A stretch of 64,000 nt of DNA from Roseinatronobacter alkalisoli (GTDB lineage Bacteria > Pseudomonadota > Alphaproteobacteria > Rhodobacterales > Rhodobacteraceae), in the NCBI RefSeq assembly GCF_028745735.1, contig NZ_JAQZSM010000016.1:38502-102501 (forward strand), read 5' to 3'. The notes beneath the pieces are model-generated. The model searched no databases. It had not been told where the DNA came from and saw only the letters and a program-made list of their open reading frames with translations. A program made the translations under genes and the position numbers. Positions within the stretch are counted from its first letter, which is position 1. Each line of letters starts with the position of its first letter. Positions 55,479 to 64,000 of the stretch are shown piece by piece.

Positions 55479-56024
55479 ATGTCGGATTTGAAACTTGTTG
55501 GATTATGTGGGTCGCTGCGCGCGCAATCCTATAACCGCAAACTGCTGCTGGAGGCCGCACGCCTTTTCGGAGGGGCGGAATTCACTGAAGGTAATTTGCG
55601 TCTGCCCTTGTTTGATGAAGATCTGGAGTCGCAGGGCATTCCCTGCGAAGTGACCCGCCTGAAAGACCAGATCAGGGCGGCGGATGCGGTGGTCATTGCC
55701 TGTCCGGAATATAACAAGGCCCCGTCCGGTGTGCTGAAAAACGCGCTTGACTGGCTAAGCCGTGGCGGCGCGCCATGGGCGGGCAAGCCCGTGGCAATTT
55801 TATCTGCCGCTGCGGGCCGCGCGGGCGGTGAACGCACGCAATTCGCGTTGCGCCTGATGATGGTTCCGTTCCGCCCGCGCTTGTTGCAGGGGCCGGAAAT
55901 GCTGCTGGCCGCACCGAAGGACCAGTTCGATGCTGACGGGCGCCTGATCGCGGAACGCTATGTCAACACGCTGCGCGACCTGATGGCGGCGCTGCGTCGG
56001 GACGCGCAGATCGCGCGCAGCTGA
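55479..56024 (+). CDS. NADPH-dependent FMN reductase family protein
   Basis: 181 residues. The flavodoxin-like fold has the FMN phosphate loop 'GSLRAQSYNRKLL' and the isoalloxazine loop 'CPEYNKAPSGVLKNALDWLSR'. These are typical of chromate/quinone/azo reductases (ChrR, SsuE-like). The physiological acceptor is unknown. A GGAGG-type ribosome binding site ('gacggaggttcc') precedes the start. Confidence 0.92.
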   Translation: MSDLKLVGLCGSLRAQSYNRKLLLEAARLFGGAEFTEGNLRLPLFDEDLESQGIPCEVTRLKDQIRAADAVVIACPEYNKAPSGVLKNALDWLSRGGAPWAGKPVAILSAAAGRAGGERTQFALRLMMVPFRPRLLQGPEMLLAAPKDQFDADGRLIAERYVNTLRDLMAALRRDAQIARS

Positions 56025-56113
56025 CAAAACCCGCGCGGGTTTGCACGACAAGGGTTTGAAACCCGCGCGCGGCCCTTCTATACCTGTTTCAGGCCAATAT
56101 ATCGGAGTCGCCA

Positions 56114-56845
56114 ATGCCCAATCCCACCGCCGCGATGCTGGTCATCGGTGATGAAATCCTGTCGGGGCGCACCCGTGACGCGAATATGCATTTTCTGGCC
56201 GGTCAATTGTCCAATCGCGGGATTGATCTGGCTGAAGTGCGCATTGTGTCCGACAAACACGACAAGATAGTATCAAGCCTGAATGCCTTGCGGGCAGAAT
56301 ATGACCATGTGTTCACATCGGGGGGCATTGGCCCGACGCATGACGACATCACGGCTGATGCGGTGGCGGCGGCTTTCGGGGTGAACGTGGACATCCGTGA
56401 TGACGCGCGCGCTATTCTGGTCGCGCATTACCAGCGCACAGGGCTGGAACTGAATGCCGCACGGTTGCGCATGGCGCGCATTCCTGATGGGGCCAGCCTG
56501 ATTGAAAACCCCGTATCCTCTGCACCTGGATTCACGATTGGCAATGTGCATGTCATGGCAGGGGTGCCTGCGGTGTTTCAGGCGATGGTGGCGTCCGTTC
56601 TGCCGTTGCTGACATCGGGGCAGCCGCTTTACAGCCAGAGTCTGTGCATCAATCGCGGTGAGGGAGAGATCGCCGCCGATCTGTCCGCGCTGGCCGCCGA
56701 CTTTCCCGAATTGTCGATCGGGTGCTATCCGTTCCAGCGTGATGGGGCGTTCGGTGCGAATGTCGTGGTGCGTGGGCAGGCACGCGCGCAGGTTGATGCG
56801 GCCATGGTGCGCCTGTCGGACCTGTTCCCCGAGGCGGTTGCATGA
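56114..56845 (+). CDS. CinA N-terminal / MoaB-Mog domain protein
   Basis: 243 residues. 'AAMLVIGDEILSGRTRDANMHFLAGQLSNRGIDLAEVRIVSD' and 'VFTSGGIGPTHDDITADAVAAAFG' form the molybdopterin-binding-like COG1058 domain of CinA. The C-terminal nicotinamide-nucleotide amidase domain of full CinA is absent. COG1058 proteins can act as ADP-ribose pyrophosphatases in NAD recycling. The stop overlaps the next gene. Confidence 0.9.
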   Translation: MPNPTAAMLVIGDEILSGRTRDANMHFLAGQLSNRGIDLAEVRIVSDKHDKIVSSLNALRAEYDHVFTSGGIGPTHDDITADAVAAAFGVNVDIRDDARAILVAHYQRTGLELNAARLRMARIPDGASLIENPVSSAPGFTIGNVHVMAGVPAVFQAMVASVLPLLTSGQPLYSQSLCINRGEGEIAADLSALAADFPELSIGCYPFQRDGAFGANVVVRGQARAQVDAAMVRLSDLFPEAVA

Positions 56846-57558
56846 CAGTGCCCGACTCTGATGCGCTGTTTGCCGCGCTGGAAGGGACATGGCCGTCGCA
56901 GTCGCGGTCAGTGACCGGCGGGTGGACCATCCGCGATGGTGCCGGCGGGGGCAAGCGTGTCAGCGCGGCAACGACTGCGGATGAAGGGGCAGACATCGCT
57001 GTTGCGGAAACTGCCATGCGCGCACTGGCGCAAACCCCGCTTTTCATGCTGCGCGAGGGGCAGACAGGGCTGGCGCAAAGACTGGATGCGCGCGGCTATC
57101 GCTGCGTGGATCCCACTGTGATTTACACGGCAGAGATTTCGACCATTGCACAGGAACCACCTGCCATCAGCCTGTATCCGGTCTGGCCACCGCTGGCCAT
57201 CATGTGCGGGATATGGGCGGAAGGGGGAATCGGCCCTGCGCGGTTGAAGGTCATGGCGCGCTGTCACGGGCCAAAAGCCGGACTGATTGCCCGCAGCGAT
57301 GACCGCGCCGCAGGGGCCGCGTTCTGCGCCATTCATGACGGGATTGCGATGGTGCATGCGGTCGAGGTGACGCCCGCCCTGCGCCGCAAGGGGGTGGCGC
57401 GCAATATCCTGCAAGGTGCGGCGTTCTGGGCGCAGGGGCAGGGGGCGCGATGGCTGGCGCTGGCCGTAACAGAAGGCAATGGACCCGCGCGCGCGCTTTA
57501 TGATGCGCTGGGCATGCAGGTGGTGACCCGATATTCCTATCGTCAGAAGGAGGACTGA
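56842..57558 (+). CDS. GNAT-family N-acetyltransferase
   Basis: 238 residues. The C-terminal half carries the GNAT fold with 'AMVHAVEVTPALRRKGVARNILQGAAFWAQGQGARWLALAVTEGNGPARALYDALGMQ', including the acetyl-CoA motif RRKGVA. The N-terminal half is divergent. The substrate is unknown. It overlaps the CinA-like gene and ends one base before the AhpD-like start. Confidence 0.88.
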   Translation: MTVPDSDALFAALEGTWPSQSRSVTGGWTIRDGAGGGKRVSAATTADEGADIAVAETAMRALAQTPLFMLREGQTGLAQRLDARGYRCVDPTVIYTAEISTIAQEPPAISLYPVWPPLAIMCGIWAEGGIGPARLKVMARCHGPKAGLIARSDDRAAGAAFCAIHDGIAMVHAVEVTPALRRKGVARNILQGAAFWAQGQGARWLALAVTEGNGPARALYDALGMQVVTRYSYRQKED

Positions 57559-57559
57559 C

Positions 57560-58126
57560 ATGTCTGATCCGGTAACGCAGCTGAACCTGCCCGCAACCGA
57601 CCCGCTGCCCGAACGCACGCAGAAATATCTGGATATCGCAGAGCAGAAACTGGGTATGGTCCCGAATGTGCTGCGCGCCTATCTGTTTGATATTGCGAAA
57701 TTTGATGCATTTGTGGGCATGTATAATGACCTGATGTTGGGTGATAGCGGATTAAGCAAGCTGGAGCGCGAGATGATCGCGGTGGTCGTGTCATCCATCA
57801 ACCGCTGCTGGTATTGTCAGGTGGCCCATGGCGCGGCGGTGCGCGAATTGTCGGGTGACCCTGCGCTGGGCGAGGCGATGGTGATGAATTACCGTGCCGC
57901 GCCCCTGGATACGCGGACCCGCGCAATGCTGGATTTCGCGGCATTGGTGACCGAATCCAGCGCGAAAGTGTGTGAGGCCGACCGCGATGCGCTGCGCGCG
58001 CAGGGATTTTCCGACCGCGATATATTTGACATCATCGCAGTGGTGGGATTTTTCTCGATGTCGAACAGGATGGCTTCGGCCATGGGAATGCAGCCCAACC
58101 CCGAATCTCACGCCATGGCGCGGTAA
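57560..58126 (+). CDS. Peroxidase-related protein (AhpD/carboxymuconolactone decarboxylase fold)
   Basis: 188 residues, all helical. The AhpD redox motif is Cys83-Trp-Tyr-Cys86 with His90 ('INRCWYCQVAHGAAV'), and 'LSKLEREMIAVVVSS' precedes it. The length fits the uncharacterised peroxidase-related family (TIGR01926-like). It is third in the CinA-like–GNAT–AhpD-like operon and followed by R1 copy H. Confidence 0.9.
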   Translation: MSDPVTQLNLPATDPLPERTQKYLDIAEQKLGMVPNVLRAYLFDIAKFDAFVGMYNDLMLGDSGLSKLEREMIAVVVSSINRCWYCQVAHGAAVRELSGDPALGEAMVMNYRAAPLDTRTRAMLDFAALVTESSAKVCEADRDALRAQGFSDRDIFDIIAVVGFFSMSNRMASAMGMQPNPESHAMAR

Positions 58127-58146
58127 GTGTGACCGCGCGGGGGGAC

Positions 58147-58260
58147 GGGGGGCGGTTGCCCCCCGGCAGCACCGGCCTTGCGGCCCATGCTGTCCCCCCC
58201 ACCCCAAGGAGGGCACGCCCCCCTTGGGCAACCCCGTGGATATTTGGGCCAGCGTGAAAT
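58147..58260 (+). repeat. R1 element copy H (type II hairpins)
   Basis: The stem GGGGGGC/GCCCCCC (58147-58164), then CCCCAAGGaGGG/CCCcCCTTGGG (58202-58228), then AACCCCGT and the tail GGATATTT-GGG-CCAGCGTGAAAT (58238-58260). It begins 20 bases after the AhpD-like stop, in sense orientation. The last base is shared with the stop of the convergent ycjF-like gene. Confidence 0.8.
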
Positions 58261-59270
58261 CAGGTTGCCTTGTCGAACAGGCCACTGACTGCGCGGCGCA
58301 TGATGGTGCTGGTGCGTGGGCGGGGCAGTGTCCGGAAAGGCAGGGGGCGGCAGATTTCGATTGCGGCAATGCCCAGACGCGCAGTCAGCGCCCCATTGAC
58401 GACCCCTTCGCCAAAGCGGCGCGACAGTTTCGACACGATTCCACCGGAAGCGACAGCGCCGATCATGTCTTCGCCCACTGCGACGGCCCCGGTTGCCAGA
58501 AGATGGGTGATGACCCCGCGCAGCAGCCGGACACTGCCCAATGTACCCGCCCGCCCGCCATAGATTTCGGCAATCCGGCGGATCATGCGCAGATTGGTGA
58601 CAAGTGCTGCGATCACATCAACCAGTGCAAGAGGGATCATGGCGGTCAGCAGTGCGACCTGTCGGGCGGATGCTTCGACCTGAAGGCGGGCGGCGGCGTC
58701 GAGCGGGGCCAGAAGTGTGGCTTCTGCCTGATCGAGCAGCGATTCCGCATCAAGCTGGTCAGGGGCGGTTTCGGACATGCGTTCGCATGGCCAGCGCATA
58801 TCCGGCCTGCTGGCGTAAAGCCCCATCAGCGCAGTGAGGGTTTGCGCCGCGCCTGCGCGGTCATTTTCTGCGCGGGCGTGCCCGGCTTGCTGGCGCAGCC
58901 GGTCGATCCGGTGCAGGCGGCGGATACCGGCCCATTCGCGCAGCGCTAAGGCGCATGCCGCCGCGACAAGAAGGGTCAGCAGGCCAAGGGCGATATACCC
59001 CAGCAATTCACTGCGCGCGACAAGGCTGGTTATGAAGTCCCAGGCCGTGACCGAGAGGGCAATGGTCATGAAGCCCGCGAAGCCCGCCCAGCCCAGTTTT
59101 GCCCAGAGTGTCAGGCGCGCACGCGCCCCGCGCATGGCAAGCAACATTGCGCGCCCGCTGGCGGCCTGTTGCGGCGGACCTTCGTCATCGGGCAGCGGGG
59201 GGGCTGTGTCAGGGCTTGCGGGTGGATTGTTGTCATCCAGTTCAACAAGAAAAGGCTTGCGGTCATTCAT
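58260..59270 (-). CDS. YcjF/DUF697-family membrane protein
   Basis: 336 residues. An acidic, Pro-rich N-terminus precedes two transmembrane helices ('AGFAGFMTIALSVTAWDFI', 'LGYIALGLLTLLVAAACALAL'). The C-terminal DUF697 region is 'VALLTAMIPLALVDVIAALVTNLRMIRRIAEIYGGRAGTLGSVRLLRGVITHLLATGAVAVG'. It is the standard partner of YcjX; the two overlap. The molecular role is unknown, probably in envelope or phage-shock-like stress. Confidence 0.9.
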   Translation of the reverse strand: MNDRKPFLVELDDNNPPASPDTAPPLPDDEGPPQQAASGRAMLLAMRGARARLTLWAKLGWAGFAGFMTIALSVTAWDFITSLVARSELLGYIALGLLTLLVAAACALALREWAGIRRLHRIDRLRQQAGHARAENDRAGAAQTLTALMGLYASRPDMRWPCERMSETAPDQLDAESLLDQAEATLLAPLDAAARLQVEASARQVALLTAMIPLALVDVIAALVTNLRMIRRIAEIYGGRAGTLGSVRLLRGVITHLLATGAVAVGEDMIGAVASGGIVSKLSRRFGEGVVNGALTARLGIAAIEICRPLPFRTLPRPRTSTIMRRAVSGLFDKAT

Positions 59271-60691
59271 GTCAGAAGATCCCCGATCAGAAATTCGGCC
59301 GCGCTGTCCATCCGGATATGGGGAAGCCCGTCGCCGGGGGCGCGGGTCAGGGCGGCAGGGGCAAATTGCATGATCCGGTAGTCACCATTCAGCCAGCGTT
59401 GGGTGTCATGCCCCGACTGGCCGATGATCTGCATCGGGTCAGCGGGGAGGTCGCCCGCATGGAATGCGGCCTGTTTGCCGCTGTCCAGAAGTTTGCCGCG
59501 CACGCAATCGAGCATCTGGCCGTTGCGGTCATGCTGTTCCTCAACCGTGGTGCGCAGGGCGGCGATGGACAGCGCCTTGGTGCGGGCACCGGCGAATTCC
59601 GCACGGTCGCGGGACTGGCGCAGCAGGGCTGTTGTAATCGCACTCAGGCGGGGGTGCTGGCTGTGGTGCAGATGATCAGCCTTGGTAGCGGCAAAGAGTA
59701 TGCGTTCGACCCGTTTGCTGCCCAGAAGCCGCAGAAGAAATGCGTTGCGCCCGGGCCGAAACGCGGACAGCAATTCGCTTAGCGTCTGGCCCAGCCGGTC
59801 CACGGCTTCCGGTCCGGCATGGATGGCCCCCAGCACATCGGCGAGCACGACCTGACGGTCGATGCGGGCGAAATGGTTGCGAAAGAAGGGGCGCACGACC
59901 TGCGCCTTATAGGCATCGAACCTGCGCGCCATTTCGCGCCCTAGCGACCCGCGCCCGCCAGTGCCCGCCATGGGAATAAAAGTCAGCACCGGCGAGCCTG
60001 CCAGTTCTCCGGGCAGCAGCAACCGGCCGGGGGTGATGTCGGGCAGGCCATTGGCACGCGCTGCATGAAGATAGGTGGTGAAAGAGTCCGTCAGGGCCAG
60101 CGCTGTCGCTTCATCATGTGGGGCGGTGGGGCCGGTTGCGGCCAGTCGGGTCAGGAATTCCGCTGCATAGGGGCGGTTTTGCATGCGCGCCAGCGTTTCT
60201 GTGGACCATTGCGCATGGCTTTTGTCCAGCAGCACCAGATCCAGCAGCCATTCGCCGGGGTAGTCGATAATGTCGATATGCTGGATGCGGCTGCCCCGGA
60301 TACCTGCCAGAATCCCCGCTGGGCGCACGCGAAATGACAGCCGTAACTGCGAGATATGGCGTGTCCCTTCCGGCCAGAATGGTGCCGGGCCGGTCAGGGC
60401 TGCGAGGTGTTTTTCATAGTCGAACCGTGGCAATGTGTCATCTGGTTGCGGTTGCAGGAAGGCGGCTTCTACATGGCCCCCGGCAACAGCCTGCATCCGG
60501 CCCATGCGCCCGCGATCGAGCAGGTTGGCGACCAGCGAGGTGATGAACACAGTCTTGCCTGCCCCTGACAGGCCAGTGACCCCCAGCCGCAGCGCGGGTT
60601 CGGAAAACACGCCGGACAAGGCCCCCGTCACGCTGGCGCCAGCGCTTTCGACGCTATTGATCAGCCCGTATGTCAACCTGCGTGATGCCAT
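59267..60691 (-). CDS. YcjX-family ATP/GTP-binding protein
   Basis: 474 residues. Walker A is 'GLSGAGKTVF', 'DIIDYPGEWLLDLVLLDKSHAQWS' acts as Walker B, and 'ATKADHLHHSQHPRLSAI' is NKxD-like. It is a stress-linked P-loop NTPase of DUF463, coupled to ycjF. The reading frame is complete, with no truncation. Confidence 0.92.
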   Translation of the reverse strand: MASRRLTYGLINSVESAGASVTGALSGVFSEPALRLGVTGLSGAGKTVFITSLVANLLDRGRMGRMQAVAGGHVEAAFLQPQPDDTLPRFDYEKHLAALTGPAPFWPEGTRHISQLRLSFRVRPAGILAGIRGSRIQHIDIIDYPGEWLLDLVLLDKSHAQWSTETLARMQNRPYAAEFLTRLAATGPTAPHDEATALALTDSFTTYLHAARANGLPDITPGRLLLPGELAGSPVLTFIPMAGTGGRGSLGREMARRFDAYKAQVVRPFFRNHFARIDRQVVLADVLGAIHAGPEAVDRLGQTLSELLSAFRPGRNAFLLRLLGSKRVERILFAATKADHLHHSQHPRLSAITTALLRQSRDRAEFAGARTKALSIAALRTTVEEQHDRNGQMLDCVRGKLLDSGKQAAFHAGDLPADPMQIIGQSGHDTQRWLNGDYRIMQFAPAALTRAPGDGLPHIRMDSAAEFLIGDLLT

Positions 60692-60790
60692 GCCTGCCCC
60701 TTGATCTGCTGATCCATAGATAAGCGGCGCGGGTTCAACTTGCCAGTGATAGCATATGAATGGCGCTATATGCGCGCGCAGCGGTGCGGG

Positions 60791-61747
60791 TCAGTGCCAG
60801 TCGAAGAAGCCCGCAGGTGCCCGCGCGCGCAGTCTGGCGGCAAGTTCCTGCCCCAGAAGGGCGGCATCGGCCAGCGGCGCGCGCCCTTCATCGGACAGGC
60901 GGTCGGAGCCGTCGGGGCGCAGGATTTCACCGCGCAACCAGATTTCGCCACCATCTATCACTGCAAGGCCCGCAATCGGCGTTTCGCATGATCCGTCCAG
61001 ACCGGCCAGAAAGGCGCGTTCCGCAGCCAGCCTTTGGCCCGTGGGCGTGTCATGCAGCTGTGCCAGCATTTCGGTTATGCGGTCGTCGGATTGACGCCAT
61101 TCAATGCCGATAGCCCCCTGGGCGATGGCGGGCAGCATGTCTTCGGGGGCGATGGCGGAACTGGCGACATCTGCCATGTTCAGGCGGTTCAGGCCTGCCA
61201 TGGCCAGAAAGGTGCAATCCGCCACGCCATTGTCCAGCTTGGACAGGCGCGTCTGCACATTGCCGCGGAATTCGACGACCTTCAGGTCGGGGCGGCGGTT
61301 CAGCAGTTGCGCCTTGCGCCGCAGGCTGGACGTGCCGACAACAGCGCCCGCCGGCAAGTCTGCCAGCGAGGCCGCATGGCGTGACACAAACGCATCGCGC
61401 ACATCTTCGCGCGGAAGGTAGCAGTCCAGTACCAGCCCGTCGGGTTGCTCCGTCGGCATGTCCTTCATGGAATGCACGGCAATGTCGATATGCCCGTTCA
61501 GCATCGCCTCTTCGATTTCCTTGGTGAACAGACCCTTGTTGCCGATTTCTTTCAGGGGGCGGTCAGCGTCGATCAGGCTGCGGTCGTCGCCTGTCGTCTT
61601 GATGGCGACAATGGCAAATGCCCCCTCCGGCAGGTCGAATGCGGCCATAAGCCGCGCGCGCGTTTCATAGGCCTGCGCCAGCGCCAGCGGGGAGCCGCGC
61701 GTGCCGATTTTTAAGGGCGTGTCGGGGGTCGGGTATGCATGTGTCAT
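60791..61747 (-). CDS. hemC: Porphobilinogen deaminase HemC
   Basis: 318 residues. 'IGTRGSPLALAQAYETR', 'IKTTGD', 'KGLFTKEIEEAMLNGHIDIAVHSMKDMPTEQP' and 'GTSSLRRKAQLL' are canonical, and the dipyrromethane cofactor cysteine is in 'LDGSCETPIAGLA'. It polymerises four porphobilinogens for haem and bacteriochlorophyll. It is divergent from hemE across about 110 bases. Confidence 0.97.
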   Translation of the reverse strand: MTHAYPTPDTPLKIGTRGSPLALAQAYETRARLMAAFDLPEGAFAIVAIKTTGDDRSLIDADRPLKEIGNKGLFTKEIEEAMLNGHIDIAVHSMKDMPTEQPDGLVLDCYLPREDVRDAFVSRHAASLADLPAGAVVGTSSLRRKAQLLNRRPDLKVVEFRGNVQTRLSKLDNGVADCTFLAMAGLNRLNMADVASSAIAPEDMLPAIAQGAIGIEWRQSDDRITEMLAQLHDTPTGQRLAAERAFLAGLDGSCETPIAGLAVIDGGEIWLRGEILRPDGSDRLSDEGRAPLADAALLGQELAARLRARAPAGFFDWH

Positions 61748-61857
61748 GGCCCCTGATTAGCGCTGCGGTTTTGTCCTTACAAGCGCAGACTGTCCTGCGG
61801 GCTTGACAACAAGGGTGCGGCTTGGGACGAGGAACCCATTCAAGGAGAAGTAGCCGC

Positions 61858-62907
61858 ATGACCGCACCTGCCCCGACCAAGACAATATTGCGCGCCCTCG
61901 CAGGAGAGACGCTGCCGACGCCGCCAATCTGGATGATGCGACAGGCGGGCCGCTACCTGCCGGAATATCGTGCCACGCGGGCGCAGGCCGGGGATTTCCT
62001 GTCGCTGTGCTATAATCCCGAACTGGCTGCCGAAGTTACATTGCAGCCGATCCGTCGCTACGGGTTTGACGCCGCGATCCTGTTTGCCGACATTCTGCTT
62101 GTACCGCAGGCGCTTGGGTCCAATCTGTGGTTTGTGACCGGCGAAGGGCCGCGCCTGTCACCGATCATCAATCGTGCCGGGGTCGATGCGTTGAAGCCGG
62201 TGGATGCAATTCATGAAACCCTGTCGCCGGTCTATGAAACCCTGCGCATTCTGGCGCGCGAATTGCCGCAGGAAACCACCCTGATCGGTTTCGCGGGCGC
62301 ACCATGGACGGTTGCGACATATATGATTGCAGGCCGCGGCACACCGGATCAGGGACCGGCCCACAAGCTGCGCGAGGCTGAACCGGAAGCATTTGACGCC
62401 CTGATGGACCGCATCACATTGGCGACAATCGAATACCTGTCGATGCAGATTCAGGCAGGCGCCGAAGTCGTCAAGATTTTCGACAGTTGGGCCGGGTCGC
62501 TGAAGGGCGATGCCTTCACGCGCTACGCGCTGAAGCCCGCCCGCCAGATCATCGCCGCCATAAAGGAACGCCACCCCGGAATTCCGGTCATCGCCTTCCC
62601 GCGCGAAGCGGGCGATGCCTATATTGGGTTTGGCCGGGCGACGGGCGCGGATTGCGTCGCCATCGACAATTCGGTGACACCTGAATGGGCGGCGGAACAT
62701 GTGCAATGTGATGGCTGCGTGCAGGGCAATCTGGCGTCCAGTCATATGGTCACAGGCGGGCAGGCGCTGGTGGATGCGACAACGCGCGTTGTGCGTGCTT
62801 TCAGCAAAGGGCCGCATATCTTCAACCTCGGGCATGGGATTACCCCTGATGCCGACCCTGAAAATGTCGCGCTGATGGTCGATACTGTGCGCAACTTCCG
62901 GGCATAA
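61858..62907 (+). CDS. hemE: Uroporphyrinogen decarboxylase HemE
   Basis: 349 residues from '[17 protein letters not shown]', with an AAGGAGAAG ribosome binding site that excludes the longer frame from 61822. Signatures are '[20 protein letters not shown]' and '[18 protein letters not shown]'. It converts uroporphyrinogen III to coproporphyrinogen III. A TTGACA box at 61803 may be its -35. It ends at a strong hairpin. Confidence 0.97.
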   Translation: MTAPAPTKTILRALAGETLPTPPIWMMRQAGRYLPEYRATRAQAGDFLSLCYNPELAAEVTLQPIRRYGFDAAILFADILLVPQALGSNLWFVTGEGPRLSPIINRAGVDALKPVDAIHETLSPVYETLRILARELPQETTLIGFAGAPWTVATYMIAGRGTPDQGPAHKLREAEPEAFDALMDRITLATIEYLSMQIQAGAEVVKIFDSWAGSLKGDAFTRYALKPARQIIAAIKERHPGIPVIAFPREAGDAYIGFGRATGADCVAIDNSVTPEWAAEHVQCDGCVQGNLASSHMVTGGQALVDATTRVVRAFSKGPHIFNLGHGITPDADPENVALMVDTVRNFRA

Positions 62908-62919
62908 CGACATGACAAA

Positions 62920-62943
62920 GCGGGCGGCCAATCAGCCGCCCGC
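62920..62943. terminator. Shared hairpin between hemE and the fasciclin gene
   Basis: The perfect 9-bp stem GCGGGCGGC / GCCGCCCGC with loop CAATCA lies between two convergent genes. No T tract follows on either side, so it may be a weak or Rho-assisted terminator. Confidence 0.6.
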
Positions 62944-62981
62944 CCTGATGCCATGTGAACCGGCATCTGCTCAGACTGCGG

Positions 62982-63461
62982 TCATTCCGGCATGATAACA
63001 CTGTCGATTACATGGATCACGCCATTGCTGGCGGCGATATCTGCCTGAATGACAGTTGCGCCATCCACGGTAACCATGTCGCCGACACCGATGGTGACAG
63101 ACTGGCCATTCACGGTTTCGGCCATCATCCCGTCAGTCAGGTCTCCCGACATGACCGCGCCGGGGATGACGTGATAGGTCAGTATGGCGGTCAGGGTCGG
63201 AATATCGTCCAGCAGCGCCTCTACCGTGCCTTCGGGCAAGGCCGCAAAAGCGTCATCGGTGGGCGCAAAGACCGTGAACGGCCCGTCCCCTTTCAGCGTG
63301 TCCACCAGCCCTGCGGCAGTGACGGCTGCAACCAGCGTCGAGAAGGTCTCATTACCCGCCGCGATATCGACAATGTCCTGACTGTGGCTGTGGCTGCCTG
63401 CAAAGGCAGGTGTCGAAAACGCCGCGACCACGGCCAATGTGCTGAGGGTCGATTTCATCAT
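62982..63461 (-). CDS. Secreted fasciclin-domain protein
   Basis: 159 residues from ATG 63461, with GGAGG eight bases upstream (the ATG at 63482 precedes that site and is rejected). '[22 protein letters not shown]' is a signal peptide. One FAS1 domain follows: '[45 protein letters not shown]' and '[19 protein letters not shown]'. FAS1 proteins mediate adhesion; bacterial single-domain forms are periplasmic or secreted and of uncertain role. Confidence 0.93.
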   Translation of the reverse strand: MMKSTLSTLAVVAAFSTPAFAGSHSHSQDIVDIAAGNETFSTLVAAVTAAGLVDTLKGDGPFTVFAPTDDAFAALPEGTVEALLDDIPTLTAILTYHVIPGAVMSGDLTDGMMAETVNGQSVTIGVGDMVTVDGATVIQADIAASNGVIHVIDSVIMPE

Positions 63462-64000
63462 AGTGTATCCTCCATGTTTCATCGTTGTGATGATGTCGGG
63501 AATACGGCGGGGGTCCGGTTCCGGATGACGAACAAGTTTTCTTGAGCGCTGTTTACAAACCCCACATCGCGCCTAAGCGCGCCATGTCCCCGATTTCCAG
63601 TAACAGTGTTGTGTAAATCCGGCGATGATCCGGCAGGGATTCAGCCGTGATTCTGCGATCTCCCCGGGGCAGGGCGCTGCGACAGGGATTTGGCACCTGC
63701 ATGGATTCGCGATCCGGTGTGGCGATTCCCTTTCATCCGGCTATGCAGGTCAGATTCCCCCATGGGCGTCGTAATTTTCGCAAAGCCAGGCCGCCGTATC
63801 GTGCATGATATGTTCAAGAAACGGTCATATTCGTGTGTTAGGGTAGATTTTTGCGCCGGATGATCATTTTATACTTGCGTGTATTTGGTTGATTGCCTAG
63901 ATAGCGCTTCACCGGCGGCGGGAACGTTGTTGGGTCTTGGATCGGTTGACTGGATGCGAGTTTGGTTCTGGTCTGAGTGCGAGATTTAGGAGCATGGATT
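63462..64000. other. Intergenic region without an identified gene
   Basis: No credible coding frame is visible on either strand. The last 200 bases are more AT-rich than the rest, as in a promoter region. A TTGACT box at about 63946 and an AGGAG site before ATG 63994 suggest that a plus-strand gene starts at the very end of the window, with only two codons visible. Confidence 0.5.

Overview
The window is high-GC alphaproteobacterial chromosome, most likely Rhodobacterales (Rhodobacteraceae/Roseobacteraceae). The grounds are the regB–senC/regA redox-control cluster, an IscR-headed suf operon whose IscR keeps only one cysteine, a usg gene, the gene arrangement, and a repeat of a type I associate with this order (from memory, not searched). 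I cannot name a genus. It is almost entirely housekeeping and core-accessory genes. I see no prophage, complete insertion sequence, rRNA operon or CRISPR array.

Layout: 1-5.2 kb holds a truncated FadL-type porin, a penicillin-acylase-family hydrolase, a 3-hydroxyisobutyrate-dehydrogenase-family enzyme and a gamma carbonic anhydrase. 5.3-11.1 kb (minus strand) has typA, an M48 lipoprotein protease – SMR transporter – YitT operon, icd and an alpha/beta hydrolase. 11.2-19.3 kb is the iron-sulfur operon iscR–cysteine desulfurase–sufB–sufC–sufD–two Yip1-like membrane proteins–sufS, preceded by a perfect iron control element (Irr box) and followed by tRNA-Arg(CCG). 19.5-23.9 kb is a Mla/Mce lipid transport operon. 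24-29.7 kb has a DedA-like protein, dsbB, usg, gyrA and small genes. 29.8-37.6 kb has dinB, a DacA-type carboxypeptidase, a HAD phosphatase, clpS, an RsmC-like methyltransferase, an atypical SDR, a VOC protein and a lipoprotein. 37.6-40.4 kb is regA, senC and regB. 40.6-44.8 kb is ffh–GNAT–chorismate mutase–rpsP–rimM–trmD. 45.1-47.7 kb is kdsA–kdsB–kdsD for Kdo synthesis. 47.8-58.1 kb holds RNA methyltransferases, a PCD–acyltransferase–peroxiredoxin operon, a ferredoxin reductase, a ThDP enzyme, an FMN reductase, a CinA-like protein, a GNAT and an AhpD-like protein. 58.2-63.5 kb has ycjF–ycjX, hemC and hemE (divergent) and a fasciclin protein.

The most interesting signal lies between the genes. 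Eight copies of one composite element (called R1 here) occur. Each has one or two strong GC hairpins followed by a conserved single-stranded-looking tail: GGATATTT, three variable bases, then CCAGAATGAAAG. All eight lie immediately 3' of a protein gene and in its sense orientation. A second family (R2) has two diverged copies of about 220-230 bp; one has near-perfect 19-bp terminal inverted repeats, and the internal differences show no codon bias, so it looks like a non-autonomous, MITE-like element rather than a gene. A third candidate is a possible two-state RNA leader in front of a 55-codon membrane-protein gene with a TTG start (28.6-28.9 kb).

Functionally the window joins iron-sulfur assembly, haem synthesis (hemC, hemE) and redox control (RegBA/SenC) with envelope maintenance (Mla, Kdo, DacA, DsbB). 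This suits a metabolically flexible, possibly phototrophic alphaproteobacterium, but no photosynthesis genes are visible here.
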